Assembly (NCBI GenBank): GCA_031282925.1
Contig: JAITCT010000196.1
Coordinates: forward strand, 1 to 6,155
DNA from: Dysgonamonadaceae bacterium
Lineage (GTDB): Bacteria; Bacteroidota; Bacteroidia; Bacteroidales; Azobacteroidaceae
Reading direction: 5' to 3'
Length of the DNA: 6,155 nt
Under the pieces are notes generated by a model. It was not told the DNA's origin and ran no database searches. It worked only from the letters and a program-made list of their open reading frames with translations. Of this stretch, positions 1-6,038 are shown piece after piece. The position numbers and the translations under genes were made by a program. Every line of letters begins with the position of its first letter. Position 1 is the first letter of the stretch.

Positions 1-1179
1 AAGAACGCAACGGGGGAAAGCGCAAGTCAGGCAAATGAAAGTATTGTGAAAGTGGGTATTTTACACTCGCTCAGCGGAACAATGGCCATTTCGGAAGTGT
101 CGCTTCGCGATGTGTTGCTGATGGGTATTGACGAAATCAACGCGGCAGGCGGCGTTTTAGGCAAAACGATAGTGCCGAAGGTTGTTGACCCTGCGTCGGA
201 CTGGGATTTATTCGCCGAAAAATCGAAGGAACTGTTGACGAAAGAGAAAGTAAGCGTCGTGTTCGGTTGCTGGACGTCGGTATCGCGCAAATCGGTGCTG
301 CCTGTGTTTGAGGAGTACAACGGTTTGCTGTTCTATCCCGTTCAGTACGAAGGGCAGGAGCAGTCGCCGAACATTATTTATACCGGCGCAACGCCTAACC
401 AGCAGCTTATTCCGGCAGCGGAATATTTGATGAGTGAAAAGGGCGGTTCATACAAAAAGTTCTACCTTTTGGGAACGGATTATGTGTTTCCGCGTACAGC
501 CAACACGATTTTGAAGAACTTTTTGCTGGCAAAAGGCATTCCGGCCGAAAACATTATCGAAGAATACACGCCGTTCCACCACCAGGATTATCAAACCATA
601 GTATCGAAAATCAAGCGTTTTGCGGCGGGCGGCGGCGCGTGTGTGCTGAGTACCATCAACGGCGACAGCAATGTGCCTTTCTACAAGGAGTTTGCCAACC
701 AGGGTATGAATGCATCGGATTGCCCGATTATGGCTTTCTCTGTGGCGGAAGACGAACTCAGGGCAATGGATACGGAATTTCTCACGGGACATTTGGCGGC
801 ATGGAACTATTTCCAGTCTATCAATACGCCCGAAAACTTCCGTTTCGTGGAAAATTTCAAGGCTTATTGCAAGGAAAACAACCTGCCGGGCGGGGACGAA
901 CGCGTTACCGACGACCCTGTTTGCTGGTCATACACAGGCTTGTATCTGTGGAAAGCGGCAGTTGAAAAAGCCGGATCGTTTGAGGTAGAGAAGGTCATTG
1001 CCGCATTGTCGGACCTTGAAGGCAGCTCGCCTGCGGGAACAGTGAAAATGCACCACGACAATCATCATCTGGCAAAGAAGGTGCTGACAGGGAAAATACG
1101 TCCGGACGGTCAGTTCGACATTATAGACGAAACGGAGGGGCTGGTCAGTCCGGAACCGTTCGGCAACTACAGCAAATAA
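1..1179 (+). CDS. urtA: Urea ABC transporter, urea-binding protein UrtA (5' partial)
   Basis: Periplasmic solute-binding protein that captures urea and delivers it to the UrtBC channel. The reading frame is open from base 1, so the start codon and signal peptide lie outside the window; the GTG at 46 is an internal Val codon. 392 residues are visible, against roughly 400-430 for UrtA precursors. Visible residues 1-14 are polar and low in complexity, like the spacer behind a signal peptide or lipobox (inference). The mature fold begins with KVGILHSLSGTMAISE at 17-32. UrtA-type blocks follow: GCWTS (89-93), LLFYPVQYEG (109-118), TDYVFPRTAN (159-168), INGDSN (219-224) and a His-rich MHHDNHHL (350-357). 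These distinguish UrtA from LivJ/LivK amino-acid binders. The gene ends 11 bases before urtB, first in a urtABCDE order. Substrate is assigned from family motifs and the adjoining urease genes. Confidence 0.95.
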   Translation, partial: KNATGESASQANESIVKVGILHSLSGTMAISEVSLRDVLLMGIDEINAAGGVLGKTIVPKVVDPASDWDLFAEKSKELLTKEKVSVVFGCWTSVSRKSVLPVFEEYNGLLFYPVQYEGQEQSPNIIYTGATPNQQLIPAAEYLMSEKGGSYKKFYLLGTDYVFPRTANTILKNFLLAKGIPAENIIEEYTPFHHQDYQTIVSKIKRFAAGGGACVLSTINGDSNVPFYKEFANQGMNASDCPIMAFSVAEDELRAMDTEFLTGHLAAWNYFQSINTPENFRFVENFKAYCKENNLPGGDERVTDDPVCWSYTGLYLWKAAVEKAGSFEVEKVIAALSDLEGSSPAGTVKMHHDNHHLAKKVLTGKIRPDGQFDIIDETEGLVSPEPFGNYSK

Positions 1180-1190
1180 ATTACGGATTA

Positions 1191-2096
1191 GTGATTGAAA
1201 TTTGTCAGGATATTTTCAGCGGGCTTAGCCTGGGCAGCATTCTGGTTATGGTGGCGCTCGGATTGTCCATTATCTACGGACTTGCGGGCATTATCAACAT
1301 GAGCCACGGGGAATTTATAATGATCGGCGCATATACCACTTATTATATGCAGCGGATTTTTACCGAATTTTTGCCGCAGGCGTGGTTTGATCTGGCCTTT
1401 TACGTATCGCTGCCCGTTGCTTTCACAGTGGCCGCCCTGTTCGGACTGCTGGTGGAGCGGCTTGTAATCAGGCATCTGTACAGCAAGCCGCTTGAAAGCC
1501 TGCTCGCCACCTGGGGCGTCAGCCTGATATTGATACAGGTAGCGCGGAATATCTTCGGCGACCTCACTTCGGTAAAAGCGCCGGCCTTGCTTACAGGCGG
1601 GTTTGAAGTAACCGAAGGGCTGATATTGCCTTACAATCGCCTGTTTATTATAGCGTTCAGTGCAGTGATATTTGCGCTTGTTTACCTGCTTTTTCAAAAA
1701 ACGCGGCTGGGAATGAAAATACGCGCCGTTACGCAAAACCGCAATATGAGCGCTTGCGTAGGAATTTCCACCAAGCAGATTGACATGCTGACCTTTATGA
1801 CGGGTTCGGGGCTTGCGGGCATTGCCGGATGGGCGATTACGCTTATAGGCAACATTGTGCCGAATATGGGGCAGACCTATATTGTGGATTCGTTCCTTGT
1901 GGTGGTTACGGGCGGAGTGGGCAAACTCGCAGGCTGCGTGGCGTCGGGGCTGGGTATCGGGCTTTTCTCGAAAATATTTGAAATCAATTTTGAAGCCGTG
2001 TACGGCAAAGTGCTGATACTGGTACTGATTATTGCATTCCTGCAATACCGCCCGAAAGGTTTGTTCCCTCCGAAGGGAAGAACAGGCGATGATTAA
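1191..2096 (+). CDS. urtB: Urea ABC transporter permease UrtB
   Basis: One of two inner-membrane permeases of the urea importer, of the LivH branched-chain amino-acid permease family. 301 residues, matching the short form of UrtB that lacks the long N-terminal extension found in some proteobacteria. The start is GTG at 1191; the sequence from there, with GLSLGSILVMVALGLSIIYG at 11-30, aligns with the usual beginning of the family, and no better start is seen. Several hydrophobic segments lie at about 11-35, 65-90, 103-122, 150-168, 200-222, 232-260 and 272-285. The cytoplasmic EAA-like loop that contacts the ATPases is GMKIRAVTQNRNMSACVGI (174-192). The C-terminus RPKGLFPPKGR is typical. No Shine-Dalgarno sequence precedes it, and the 11-base gap after urtA suggests coupled translation. 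It is followed by a 249-base repeat-filled gap before its partner urtC. Confidence 0.95.
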   Translation: MIEICQDIFSGLSLGSILVMVALGLSIIYGLAGIINMSHGEFIMIGAYTTYYMQRIFTEFLPQAWFDLAFYVSLPVAFTVAALFGLLVERLVIRHLYSKPLESLLATWGVSLILIQVARNIFGDLTSVKAPALLTGGFEVTEGLILPYNRLFIIAFSAVIFALVYLLFQKTRLGMKIRAVTQNRNMSACVGISTKQIDMLTFMTGSGLAGIAGWAITLIGNIVPNMGQTYIVDSFLVVVTGGVGKLAGCVASGLGIGLFSKIFEINFEAVYGKVLILVLIIAFLQYRPKGLFPPKGRTGDD

Positions 2097-2198
2097 AAAA
2101 GCCGTAACGCGGCTGCGGGAATCGTCAAGGCAGAGTTTAAACGCATTATACTGTTTATCCAGTCATTCGTTCTGTAATTTTTGAGAAGACGTTCACCG

Positions 2199-2225
2199 TC
2201 CGAATCCGGTTGCGTCGGATTCGGA
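2199..2225 (+). repeat. 10-bp perfect inverted repeat at the head of the tandem array
   Basis: TCCGAATCCG (2199-2208) pairs perfectly with CGGATTCGGA (2216-2225) around the 7-base loop GTTGCGT. It sits at the left edge of the 23-bp repeat array. No T-tract follows, so a classic terminator is not supported. It may be a leader or processing hairpin upstream of urtC (inference). Confidence 0.75.
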
Positions 2226-2336
2226 GCCGACTATGCATCCGATTCGTAGCCGGCACCGAATCCGATTCGTAGCCGGCTACGAATCCGGTTCGGAGCCGGC
2301 TATGAATCCGGTTCGGTGCCGGCTACGAATCCGATG
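2201..2336 (+). repeat. 23-bp tandem repeat, five full units plus partial ends
   Basis: Five consecutive 23-bp units start at 2211, 2234, 2257, 2280 and 2303. A 10-base partial unit precedes them (2201-2210) and an 11-base one follows (2326-2336). The core consensus is GAATCCGRTTCGKAGCCGGC, then a two-base CTA-like end. Units 3 and 4 are closest to consensus; the first is the most diverged. The period is not a multiple of three and the region is not coding. The units are directly adjacent with no spacers, so this is not a CRISPR array. Each unit contains two overlapping dyads (CGAAT-CCG-ATTCG and TAGCCGGCTA). Confidence 0.9.
2264..2285 (+). repeat. 22-bp perfect palindrome in the tandem array
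   Basis: At the junction of the third and fourth tandem units the sequence is perfectly self-complementary over 22 bases, centred on TAGCCGGCTA with GATTCG and CGAATC at the ends. It has no loop bases, so it could be a two-fold protein site or a cruciform rather than an RNA hairpin. Its role is unknown. Confidence 0.8.
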
Positions 2337-2345
2337 CACAGATAA

Positions 2346-3452
2346 ATGAAAACAAAATTATTCCGTATGCACATGTGGACGACCTTATTCCGGCGCGGTG
2401 GAGTTTTCCGCACGCGCGGCAAGCAACATTTCGGCATGGTGGAACTTTCCGCCCTGGCGGCAATCCTTTTTTGGATTATATTCCTGGCAGGCCTGCCGCT
2501 TGCCTGCCGCCTGGGGCTGATAGAAACAAGCACGCTGACCCTGTGGGGACGCTACTGCTGCTTTGCCATTGCCGCTATCGGAGTGGATTTAATTTGGGGA
2601 TATGCGGGTATTATGACGATGTGCCACGCCTTTTTCTTCTGCCTCGGGGCATACGGAGCGGGTATGTATATGACGCTGCACAACTTGCCGGCGGGGAAAA
2701 TAATCCCCGATTTCATGGCCTGGAACGGCGCGGAAAGCCTGCCGCTGTTCTGGCTGCCGTTCCGGTCGGCCTTCGGCGCCGTCGTATGCGCACTGACAGC
2801 AACGGGCGTCTTTGCCTTCCTGTTCGGCTATTTCATTTTCAGGAGGAGAATCAAGGGCGTATTTTTCGCCATCATCACGCAAGCCCTGGCGCTGGCCGCC
2901 TACCTGCTCTTTTCACGCAACGAAACAATGCTCGGCGGCAGTAACGGACTGACGCATTTCCGCTACCTCTTCGGGATGGATTTATATTCGGAAAACGTTA
3001 AGATAGGAATATATATCTTTACCGTCCTGATGCTTGGGCTGGTATTCTTTCTGTCCGGCAAACTCACCAAATCGAAGTTCGGCAAGGTACTCACAGGCAT
3101 ACGCAACAGCGAATCGCGACTGCGTTTTGCGGGCTACCGCGTGGAGGGCTACCAGATTGCCGTTTTTGTTATCGGCGCACTCATTGCTGCCGTTGCGGGA
3201 ATGCTTTACCTGCCGCAAACCGGCATCATCACACCCGGACGTATGGACGTGAAAGCGTCTATTGAAATGCTTGTGTGGGTGGCGCTCGGCGGACGCGGCA
3301 ATCTGAAAGGGGCGGTCGCAGGCGCTTTGGCGGTGAATGCCCTGTACAGTATTTTTACCTCGCTGATGCCGGAGGCGTGGCCTTACATACTCGGCGCTTT
3401 GTATATCGTTACGGTGCTTTATATGAAAAACGGCTTAACGATGATTAAGTAA
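2346..3452 (+). CDS. urtC: Urea ABC transporter permease UrtC
   Basis: Second inner-membrane permease of the urea importer, of the LivM family, pairing with UrtB. 368 residues, normal for UrtC. The ATG at 2346 is bounded by an in-frame TAA directly upstream (2343-2345), so this is the furthest possible start; Met8, Met10 or Met31 are alternatives. The first 30 residues are strongly basic, then hydrophobic segments run at about 34-55, 68-92, 94-110, 142-164, 170-189, 219-237, 270-290, 305-335 and 346-360. Family blocks are GYAGIMTMCHAFFFCLGAYG (85-104), GGSNGLTHF (197-205), the EAA-like loop FGKVLTGIRNSESRLRFAGY (245-264) and WVALGGRGNLKGAVAGA (311-327). The gene is separated from urtB by a tandem-repeat spacer and from urtD by an inverted repeat, unlike the tight packing elsewhere in the operon. 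Confidence 0.95.
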   Translation: MKTKLFRMHMWTTLFRRGGVFRTRGKQHFGMVELSALAAILFWIIFLAGLPLACRLGLIETSTLTLWGRYCCFAIAAIGVDLIWGYAGIMTMCHAFFFCLGAYGAGMYMTLHNLPAGKIIPDFMAWNGAESLPLFWLPFRSAFGAVVCALTATGVFAFLFGYFIFRRRIKGVFFAIITQALALAAYLLFSRNETMLGGSNGLTHFRYLFGMDLYSENVKIGIYIFTVLMLGLVFFLSGKLTKSKFGKVLTGIRNSESRLRFAGYRVEGYQIAVFVIGALIAAVAGMLYLPQTGIITPGRMDVKASIEMLVWVALGGRGNLKGAVAGALAVNALYSIFTSLMPEAWPYILGALYIVTVLYMKNGLTMIK

Positions 3453-3455
3453 ATA

Positions 3456-3535
3456 AGTTACGAGTTACAAGTTACAAGTTACGAGTTATGGGACAATTCG
3501 TTTACTCGTTTACTTGTAACTTGTAACTCGTAACT
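3456..3535 (+). repeat. 24-bp perfect inverted repeat built of 7-bp units, urtC-urtD gap
   Basis: Arm 3456-3479 is the exact reverse complement of arm 3512-3535, with a 32-base loop. Each arm is made of tandem 7-mers of the form GTTACRA: left units at 3457, 3464, 3471 and 3478, right units in reverse orientation at 3514, 3521, 3528 and 3535. Because the units repeat, the arms can pair in several registers. The loop-side edge of the right arm carries two copies of TCGTTTAC (3498-3505 and 3506-3513), the 8-mer family also found near ureAB and ureC. No T-tract follows the hairpin. Confidence 0.9.
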
Positions 3536-3552
3536 CGTAACTAAAAAAGATC

Positions 3553-4293
3553 ATGTTAAAAATATCCAACTTAAATGTATCATTCGGCGGCGTACAAGCC
3601 CTGAATCTGAACGAATTTCATTTGAATGAAAAAGAACTCCGCGTGATAATCGGTCCTAACGGCGCAGGCAAATCTACCCTCATGGACGTGCTTTGCGGCA
3701 AAACCAAACCCGCAGGCGGAACGGCAACGTTTAAAGGCGAAAACCTCATCGGCAAGTCGGAAATCGAAATTGTCCGCATGGGCGTAGGCCGCAAATTCCA
3801 AAAGCCGTCGGTCTTTGAAGGTTTAAGCGTGTTCGACAACCTGATGCTCGGGATGAAAGGCAGGAAAGACTTCCTGTCGGCAATGTTTTACAAAATGACT
3901 GCCGAACAGCGCGAAAAAATAATGGCAACCGCCCGCCGCGTCAATCTTCACAAGGAGGTCAACGCGCTTGCGGGCGCTCTGTCGCACGGGCAAAAACAGT
4001 GGCTCGAAATAGCCATCGTGCTGTTGCAAGACCCCGAATTAATGCTGATAGACGAGCCTGCGGCCGGAATGAGCGACGCCGAAGCAGCCCGCACGGCAGA
4101 GTTGCTTTGCGAATTGTCGAAAGAAAACGGCGTGATAGTCATTGAACACGATATGCACTTTGTCGAGCAGATAGCGCAGGACAAGGTAACCGTGCTTGTG
4201 AGCGGCGAAATTCTTACCGAAGGTTCTTTTGAAGAAGTGAAAAACAATCTGCAAGTCATTGACTGCTATCTCGGCAGGCAGCAGGCGGCATAA
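3553..4293 (+). CDS. urtD: Urea ABC transporter ATP-binding protein UrtD
   Basis: Cytoplasmic ATPase of the urea importer, LivG-like, acting with UrtE to power transport. 246 residues, close to the family norm. Motifs are complete: Walker A GPNGAGKST (34-42), Q-loop Gln83 in KFQKPSVF, signature LSHGQ (143-147), Walker B LMLIDEP (163-169) and switch His199 in IEHDMHFVEQ. The LSHGQKQWLEIA signature and the PAAGMSDAE segment after Walker B are typical of UrtD rather than LivG. The ATG at 3553 has an in-frame TAA fifteen bases upstream (3538-3540), and the leader is A-rich (CTAAAAAAGATC) with no Shine-Dalgarno sequence. It lies just after the inverted repeat and 15 bases before urtE. Confidence 0.96.
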   Translation: MLKISNLNVSFGGVQALNLNEFHLNEKELRVIIGPNGAGKSTLMDVLCGKTKPAGGTATFKGENLIGKSEIEIVRMGVGRKFQKPSVFEGLSVFDNLMLGMKGRKDFLSAMFYKMTAEQREKIMATARRVNLHKEVNALAGALSHGQKQWLEIAIVLLQDPELMLIDEPAAGMSDAEAARTAELLCELSKENGVIVIEHDMHFVEQIAQDKVTVLVSGEILTEGSFEEVKNNLQVIDCYLGRQQAA

Positions 4294-4308
4294 ATTTTTA
4301 TTAACACA

Positions 4309-5055
4309 ATGACGAACGCAACGGAATTTCCATCCTGCGCCCGCAAACCGGAGCCGGACAATATCCTCGAACTGCAAAACGTGCGGGCGGGCTACAGCGA
4401 AAGCCGGGTTCTCTGGGGCGTGGACATGACCGTGCAGCAGGGCAGGATAACTACCGTCATGGGGCGCAACGGCGCAGGCAAAACCACCTTGATGCGCGCC
4501 ATAATGGGTTTGGTGCGCACCAAAGATCCCATACGCTACTGCCGGGAAGAAATACAAAACCGTTCCACTTATAAACGGGCAAGGAAGGGTATTGCCTACG
4601 TGCCGCAGGGAAGGGAAATTATCCCCAAACTTACCGTATATGAAAATATACTCATCGGCACGGAAGCGCGAAGCGATTCGATACGCTCGTTCAACGAAGA
4701 CGAAATTTACGGCCTGTTTCCCGTCTTGAAAGACTTCCGCCACCGGCAGGGCGGCAACCTCAGCGGCGGACAGCAACAGCAGCTGGCTATTGCCCGCGCC
4801 CTCGCCGGCAACCCCCGCCTGCTTATTCTCGACGAACCTACGGAAGGCATACAGCCATCCGTTACCCTCGAAATAGCCGGCGTGTTGAATAAACTTGCCG
4901 AACGCGGCCTGACTATCCTGCTTGTGGAACAGAAACTTGATTTTGCCCGGCGCCTCACCGACCGGTATTATATTATGGAAAGAGGCAGAATCATCAAACA
5001 GGCGCACAAAAACGAAATGGATTTTGAGGAATTGAAAACATATTTATCAGTATAG
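4309..5055 (+). CDS. urtE: Urea ABC transporter ATP-binding protein UrtE
   Basis: Second ATPase of the urea importer, LivF-like. 248 residues, slightly longer than the usual ~230 because of about 18 extra polar N-terminal residues ([18 protein letters not shown]) before the normal start of the fold at [11 protein letters not shown]. Motifs are Walker [10 protein letters not shown] (52-60), Q-loop Gln100 in VPQGREI, signature LSGGQ (151-155), Walker B LLILDEP (171-177) and TEGIQPS (178-184), which is characteristic of UrtE. The switch position reads VEQ (Gln208) in place of His, as is usual for LivF and UrtE, so this is not a defect. It shares a reading frame with urtD, separated by the urtD stop and a 15-base AT-rich gap. 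Its stop lies two bases before the ureAB start, implying co-transcription of importer and enzyme. Confidence 0.95.
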   Translation: MTNATEFPSCARKPEPDNILELQNVRAGYSESRVLWGVDMTVQQGRITTVMGRNGAGKTTLMRAIMGLVRTKDPIRYCREEIQNRSTYKRARKGIAYVPQGREIIPKLTVYENILIGTEARSDSIRSFNEDEIYGLFPVLKDFRHRQGGNLSGGQQQQLAIARALAGNPRLLILDEPTEGIQPSVTLEIAGVLNKLAERGLTILLVEQKLDFARRLTDRYYIMERGRIIKQAHKNEMDFEELKTYLSV

Positions 5056-5057
5056 CA

Positions 5058-5756
5058 ATGAGATTAACACCCAGAGATCAGGAAAAATTAATGCTGCATA
5101 CCGCCTGCACTGTGGCGCAAAAAAGGTATGCACGGGGTTTGAAACTAAACTATCCCGAAGCCGTAGCCCTCATTTCGGGGCAACTGCTCGAACTCATCCG
5201 CGACGGCTACAGCCTCGTCGAACTGACGGCGCTGGGCAGGCAAATACTCGGTACCGAAGAGGTAATGCCCGGCGTGCCGGAAATGACAGACCGGGTGCAG
5301 GTGGAAGGGACATTGACGGACGGCACAAAATTAGTGTCCGTACATCAACCCATTTGCCTCAAGCGGGGTAATGCCGAACTTGCGCTCTACGCCTCAGGCT
5401 TAACCCCTACAGCGCTTTACGGTGGAAAGCCGCTGCCGGACAACTCCATGAACGTTGTCCCGGGGCTTGAAGAACTGTTGCCCGAGCCGATTGCATATAA
5501 CACGGGACGGAAAACCGTCCGGCTGGAAGTAAGCAATACCGGAAGCCGCGATGTGCAGGTCGGTTCGCACCTCCGCTTTGAAAAGACCAACAAAGCCCTT
5601 GTCTTCGACCGCAAAAAAAGCACCGGTTACCGCCTCAACATTCCGGCAGGTACGGCCGTGCGATTCGCCGCAGGAGAAACAAAAACAGTGGAATTGGTGG
5701 AAATATTGACAGTAAACGAGTTGACAAGTAAACAAGTAAACGAGAAAACGAGTTGA
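5058..5756 (+). CDS. ureAB: Urease gamma/beta fusion subunit, with repeat-derived C-terminal tail
   Basis: Structural subunit of nickel urease, which hydrolyses urea to ammonia and carbamate. Residues 1-100 are a complete gamma domain ([28 protein letters not shown] at 27-40, [12 protein letters not shown] at 88-99). Residues about 101-143 form a long linker, and the beta domain runs from about 144 to 216 ([49 protein letters not shown]). Fused gamma-beta chains are known, for example in Helicobacter. Total length, 232, looks normal, but the end is odd. After VELVEI (211-216) the family normally continues with a GGNRRIFGFN-like conserved stretch of about 20 residues; here it is replaced by [16 protein letters not shown], encoded by an 8-bp tandem repeat. 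The usual SHxHF motif reads SHLRF (Arg173). The start lies two bases after urtE, with no Shine-Dalgarno sequence. Domain identity is firm; activity of the altered end is uncertain. Confidence 0.93.
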   Translation: MRLTPRDQEKLMLHTACTVAQKRYARGLKLNYPEAVALISGQLLELIRDGYSLVELTALGRQILGTEEVMPGVPEMTDRVQVEGTLTDGTKLVSVHQPICLKRGNAELALYASGLTPTALYGGKPLPDNSMNVVPGLEELLPEPIAYNTGRKTVRLEVSNTGSRDVQVGSHLRFEKTNKALVFDRKKSTGYRLNIPAGTAVRFAAGETKTVELVEILTVNELTSKQVNEKTS

Positions 5757-5775
5757 CAAATAAACAAGTGAGCAG
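5712..5775 (+). repeat. 8-bp tandem repeat (GTAAACRA family), eight units
   Basis: Eight adjacent 8-mers start at 5712, 5720, 5728, 5736, 5744, 5752, 5760 and 5768: GTAAACGA, GTTGACAA, GTAAACAA, GTAAACGA, GAAAACGA, GTTGACAA, ATAAACAA and GTGAGCAG. The first five, and the start of the sixth, are translated as the end of ureAB; the ureAB stop TGA (5754-5756) lies inside the sixth. The last unit is diverged. Reverse-orientation copies occur upstream of ureC and upstream of urtD. Confidence 0.9.
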
Positions 5776-5800
5776 GAGTGTATTTCGGATTGCCGTAGCT

Positions 5801-5830
5801 GTCATTGCGAGCCATAAGGCGAAGCAATCC
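5801..5830 (+). repeat. Hairpin element, copy A
   Basis: Conserved ends GTCATTGCGA (5801-5810) and GAAGCAATCC (5821-5830) flank an inner stem GCC/GGC with loop ATAA. The outer ATTGC/GCAAT bases also pair. It is the first of four related copies in this gap. Confidence 0.85.
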
Positions 5831-5834
5831 GGAG

Positions 5835-5852
5835 AATTGATAATTGATAATT
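5835..5852 (+). repeat. AT-rich 7-bp tandem repeat (AATTGAT)
   Basis: Two full AATTGAT units (5835-5841 and 5842-5848) and a partial AATT lie directly after hairpin copy A. It is too short for more than a pattern call; no function is suggested. Confidence 0.6.
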
Positions 5853-5875
5853 AAGGGATTATTCAGCCGCACCGC

Positions 5876-5908
5876 GTCATTGCGAGCCGCGAAGCGGCGA
5901 AGCAATCC
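5876..5908 (+). repeat. Hairpin element, copy B
   Basis: The same ends as copy A, GTCATTGCGA (5876-5885) and GAAGCAATCC (5899-5908), surround the inner stem GCCGC/GCGGC with loop GAA. It is the strongest hairpin of the set. The flanks CACCGC before and AGAGAACAACC after are shared with copy C. Confidence 0.9.
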
Positions 5909-5926
5909 AGAGAACAACCCCACCGC

Positions 5927-5958
5927 GTCATTGCGAAGGCGACAGCCTGAAGCAATCC
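5927..5958 (+). repeat. Hairpin element, copy C
   Basis: Ends GTCATTGCGA (5927-5936) and GAAGCAATCC (5949-5958) are identical to copies A and B. The inner stem is AGGC/GCCT with loop GACA: different bases from copy B, but still complementary. It lies about 50 bases downstream of copy B within a local direct duplication. Confidence 0.9.
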
Positions 5959-5982
5959 AGAGAACAACCGCAATACATTTCC

Positions 5983-6015
5983 GGATTGCTTCACCGCTTC
6001 GCAGTTCGCAATGAC
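5983..6015 (-). repeat. Hairpin element, copy D (inverted)
   Basis: On the minus strand this reads GTCATTGCGA, stem ACTGC, loop GAA, stem GCGGT, then GAAGCAATCC. The inner stem pairs with one G-T wobble. Being inverted relative to A-C, it can also pair at long range with copy B or C. Confidence 0.88.
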
Positions 6016-6038
6016 GACTGCGGAAATCTGAAATGCAC

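Larger units (their letters stand above)
2097..2345 (+). other. urtB-urtC intergenic spacer
   Basis: A 249-base gap inside an otherwise compact operon. Its first hundred bases contain only a weak hairpin (AGCCG at 2100-2104 with CGGCT at 2110-2114) with no following T-tract, so it is not a convincing terminator. From 2199 the spacer is a 23-bp tandem repeat with dyads, annotated separately. No coding sequence is recognisable here. Confidence 0.8.

Noticed and set aside
46..48. GTG as the start of urtA
   Set aside because: The frame is open to base 1, the codon is an internal Val just before the mature fold, and UrtA needs an N-terminal export signal that would be missing.
1188..2045. Minus-strand open frame (285 codons) opposite urtB
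   Set aside because: It mirrors almost exactly the urtB gene, and the product is rich in His, Gln, Arg and Tyr with no family resemblance. It is a shadow of urtB.
2175..2183. TAATTTTTG as a Bacteroidota-type -7 promoter element before urtC
   Set aside because: Spacing differs from TAnnTTTG by one base and no TTG-type -33 element is seen at the right distance.
2211..2336. Possible CRISPR array
   Set aside because: The 23-bp units are directly adjacent, with no unique spacers and no cas genes nearby.
3456..3535. Rho-independent terminator between urtC and urtD
   Set aside because: The stem is AT-rich and is followed by an A-rich stretch, not a T-tract; stopping here would separate permeases from their ATPases.
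3952..3959. Shine-Dalgarno-like AAGGAGGT
   Set aside because: It lies within urtD coding sequence with no start codon of a real gene downstream.
4930..4932. Missing switch-loop His in UrtE (Gln208)
   Set aside because: Gln in a VEQ motif is the usual state in LivF and UrtE ATPases, so it is not a defect.
4039..5007. Long minus-strand open frame (322 codons) opposite urtD and urtE
   Set aside because: It lies antisense to two ATPases with complete motifs, spans their junction, and its translation has no recognisable domain. It is a by-product of codon use.
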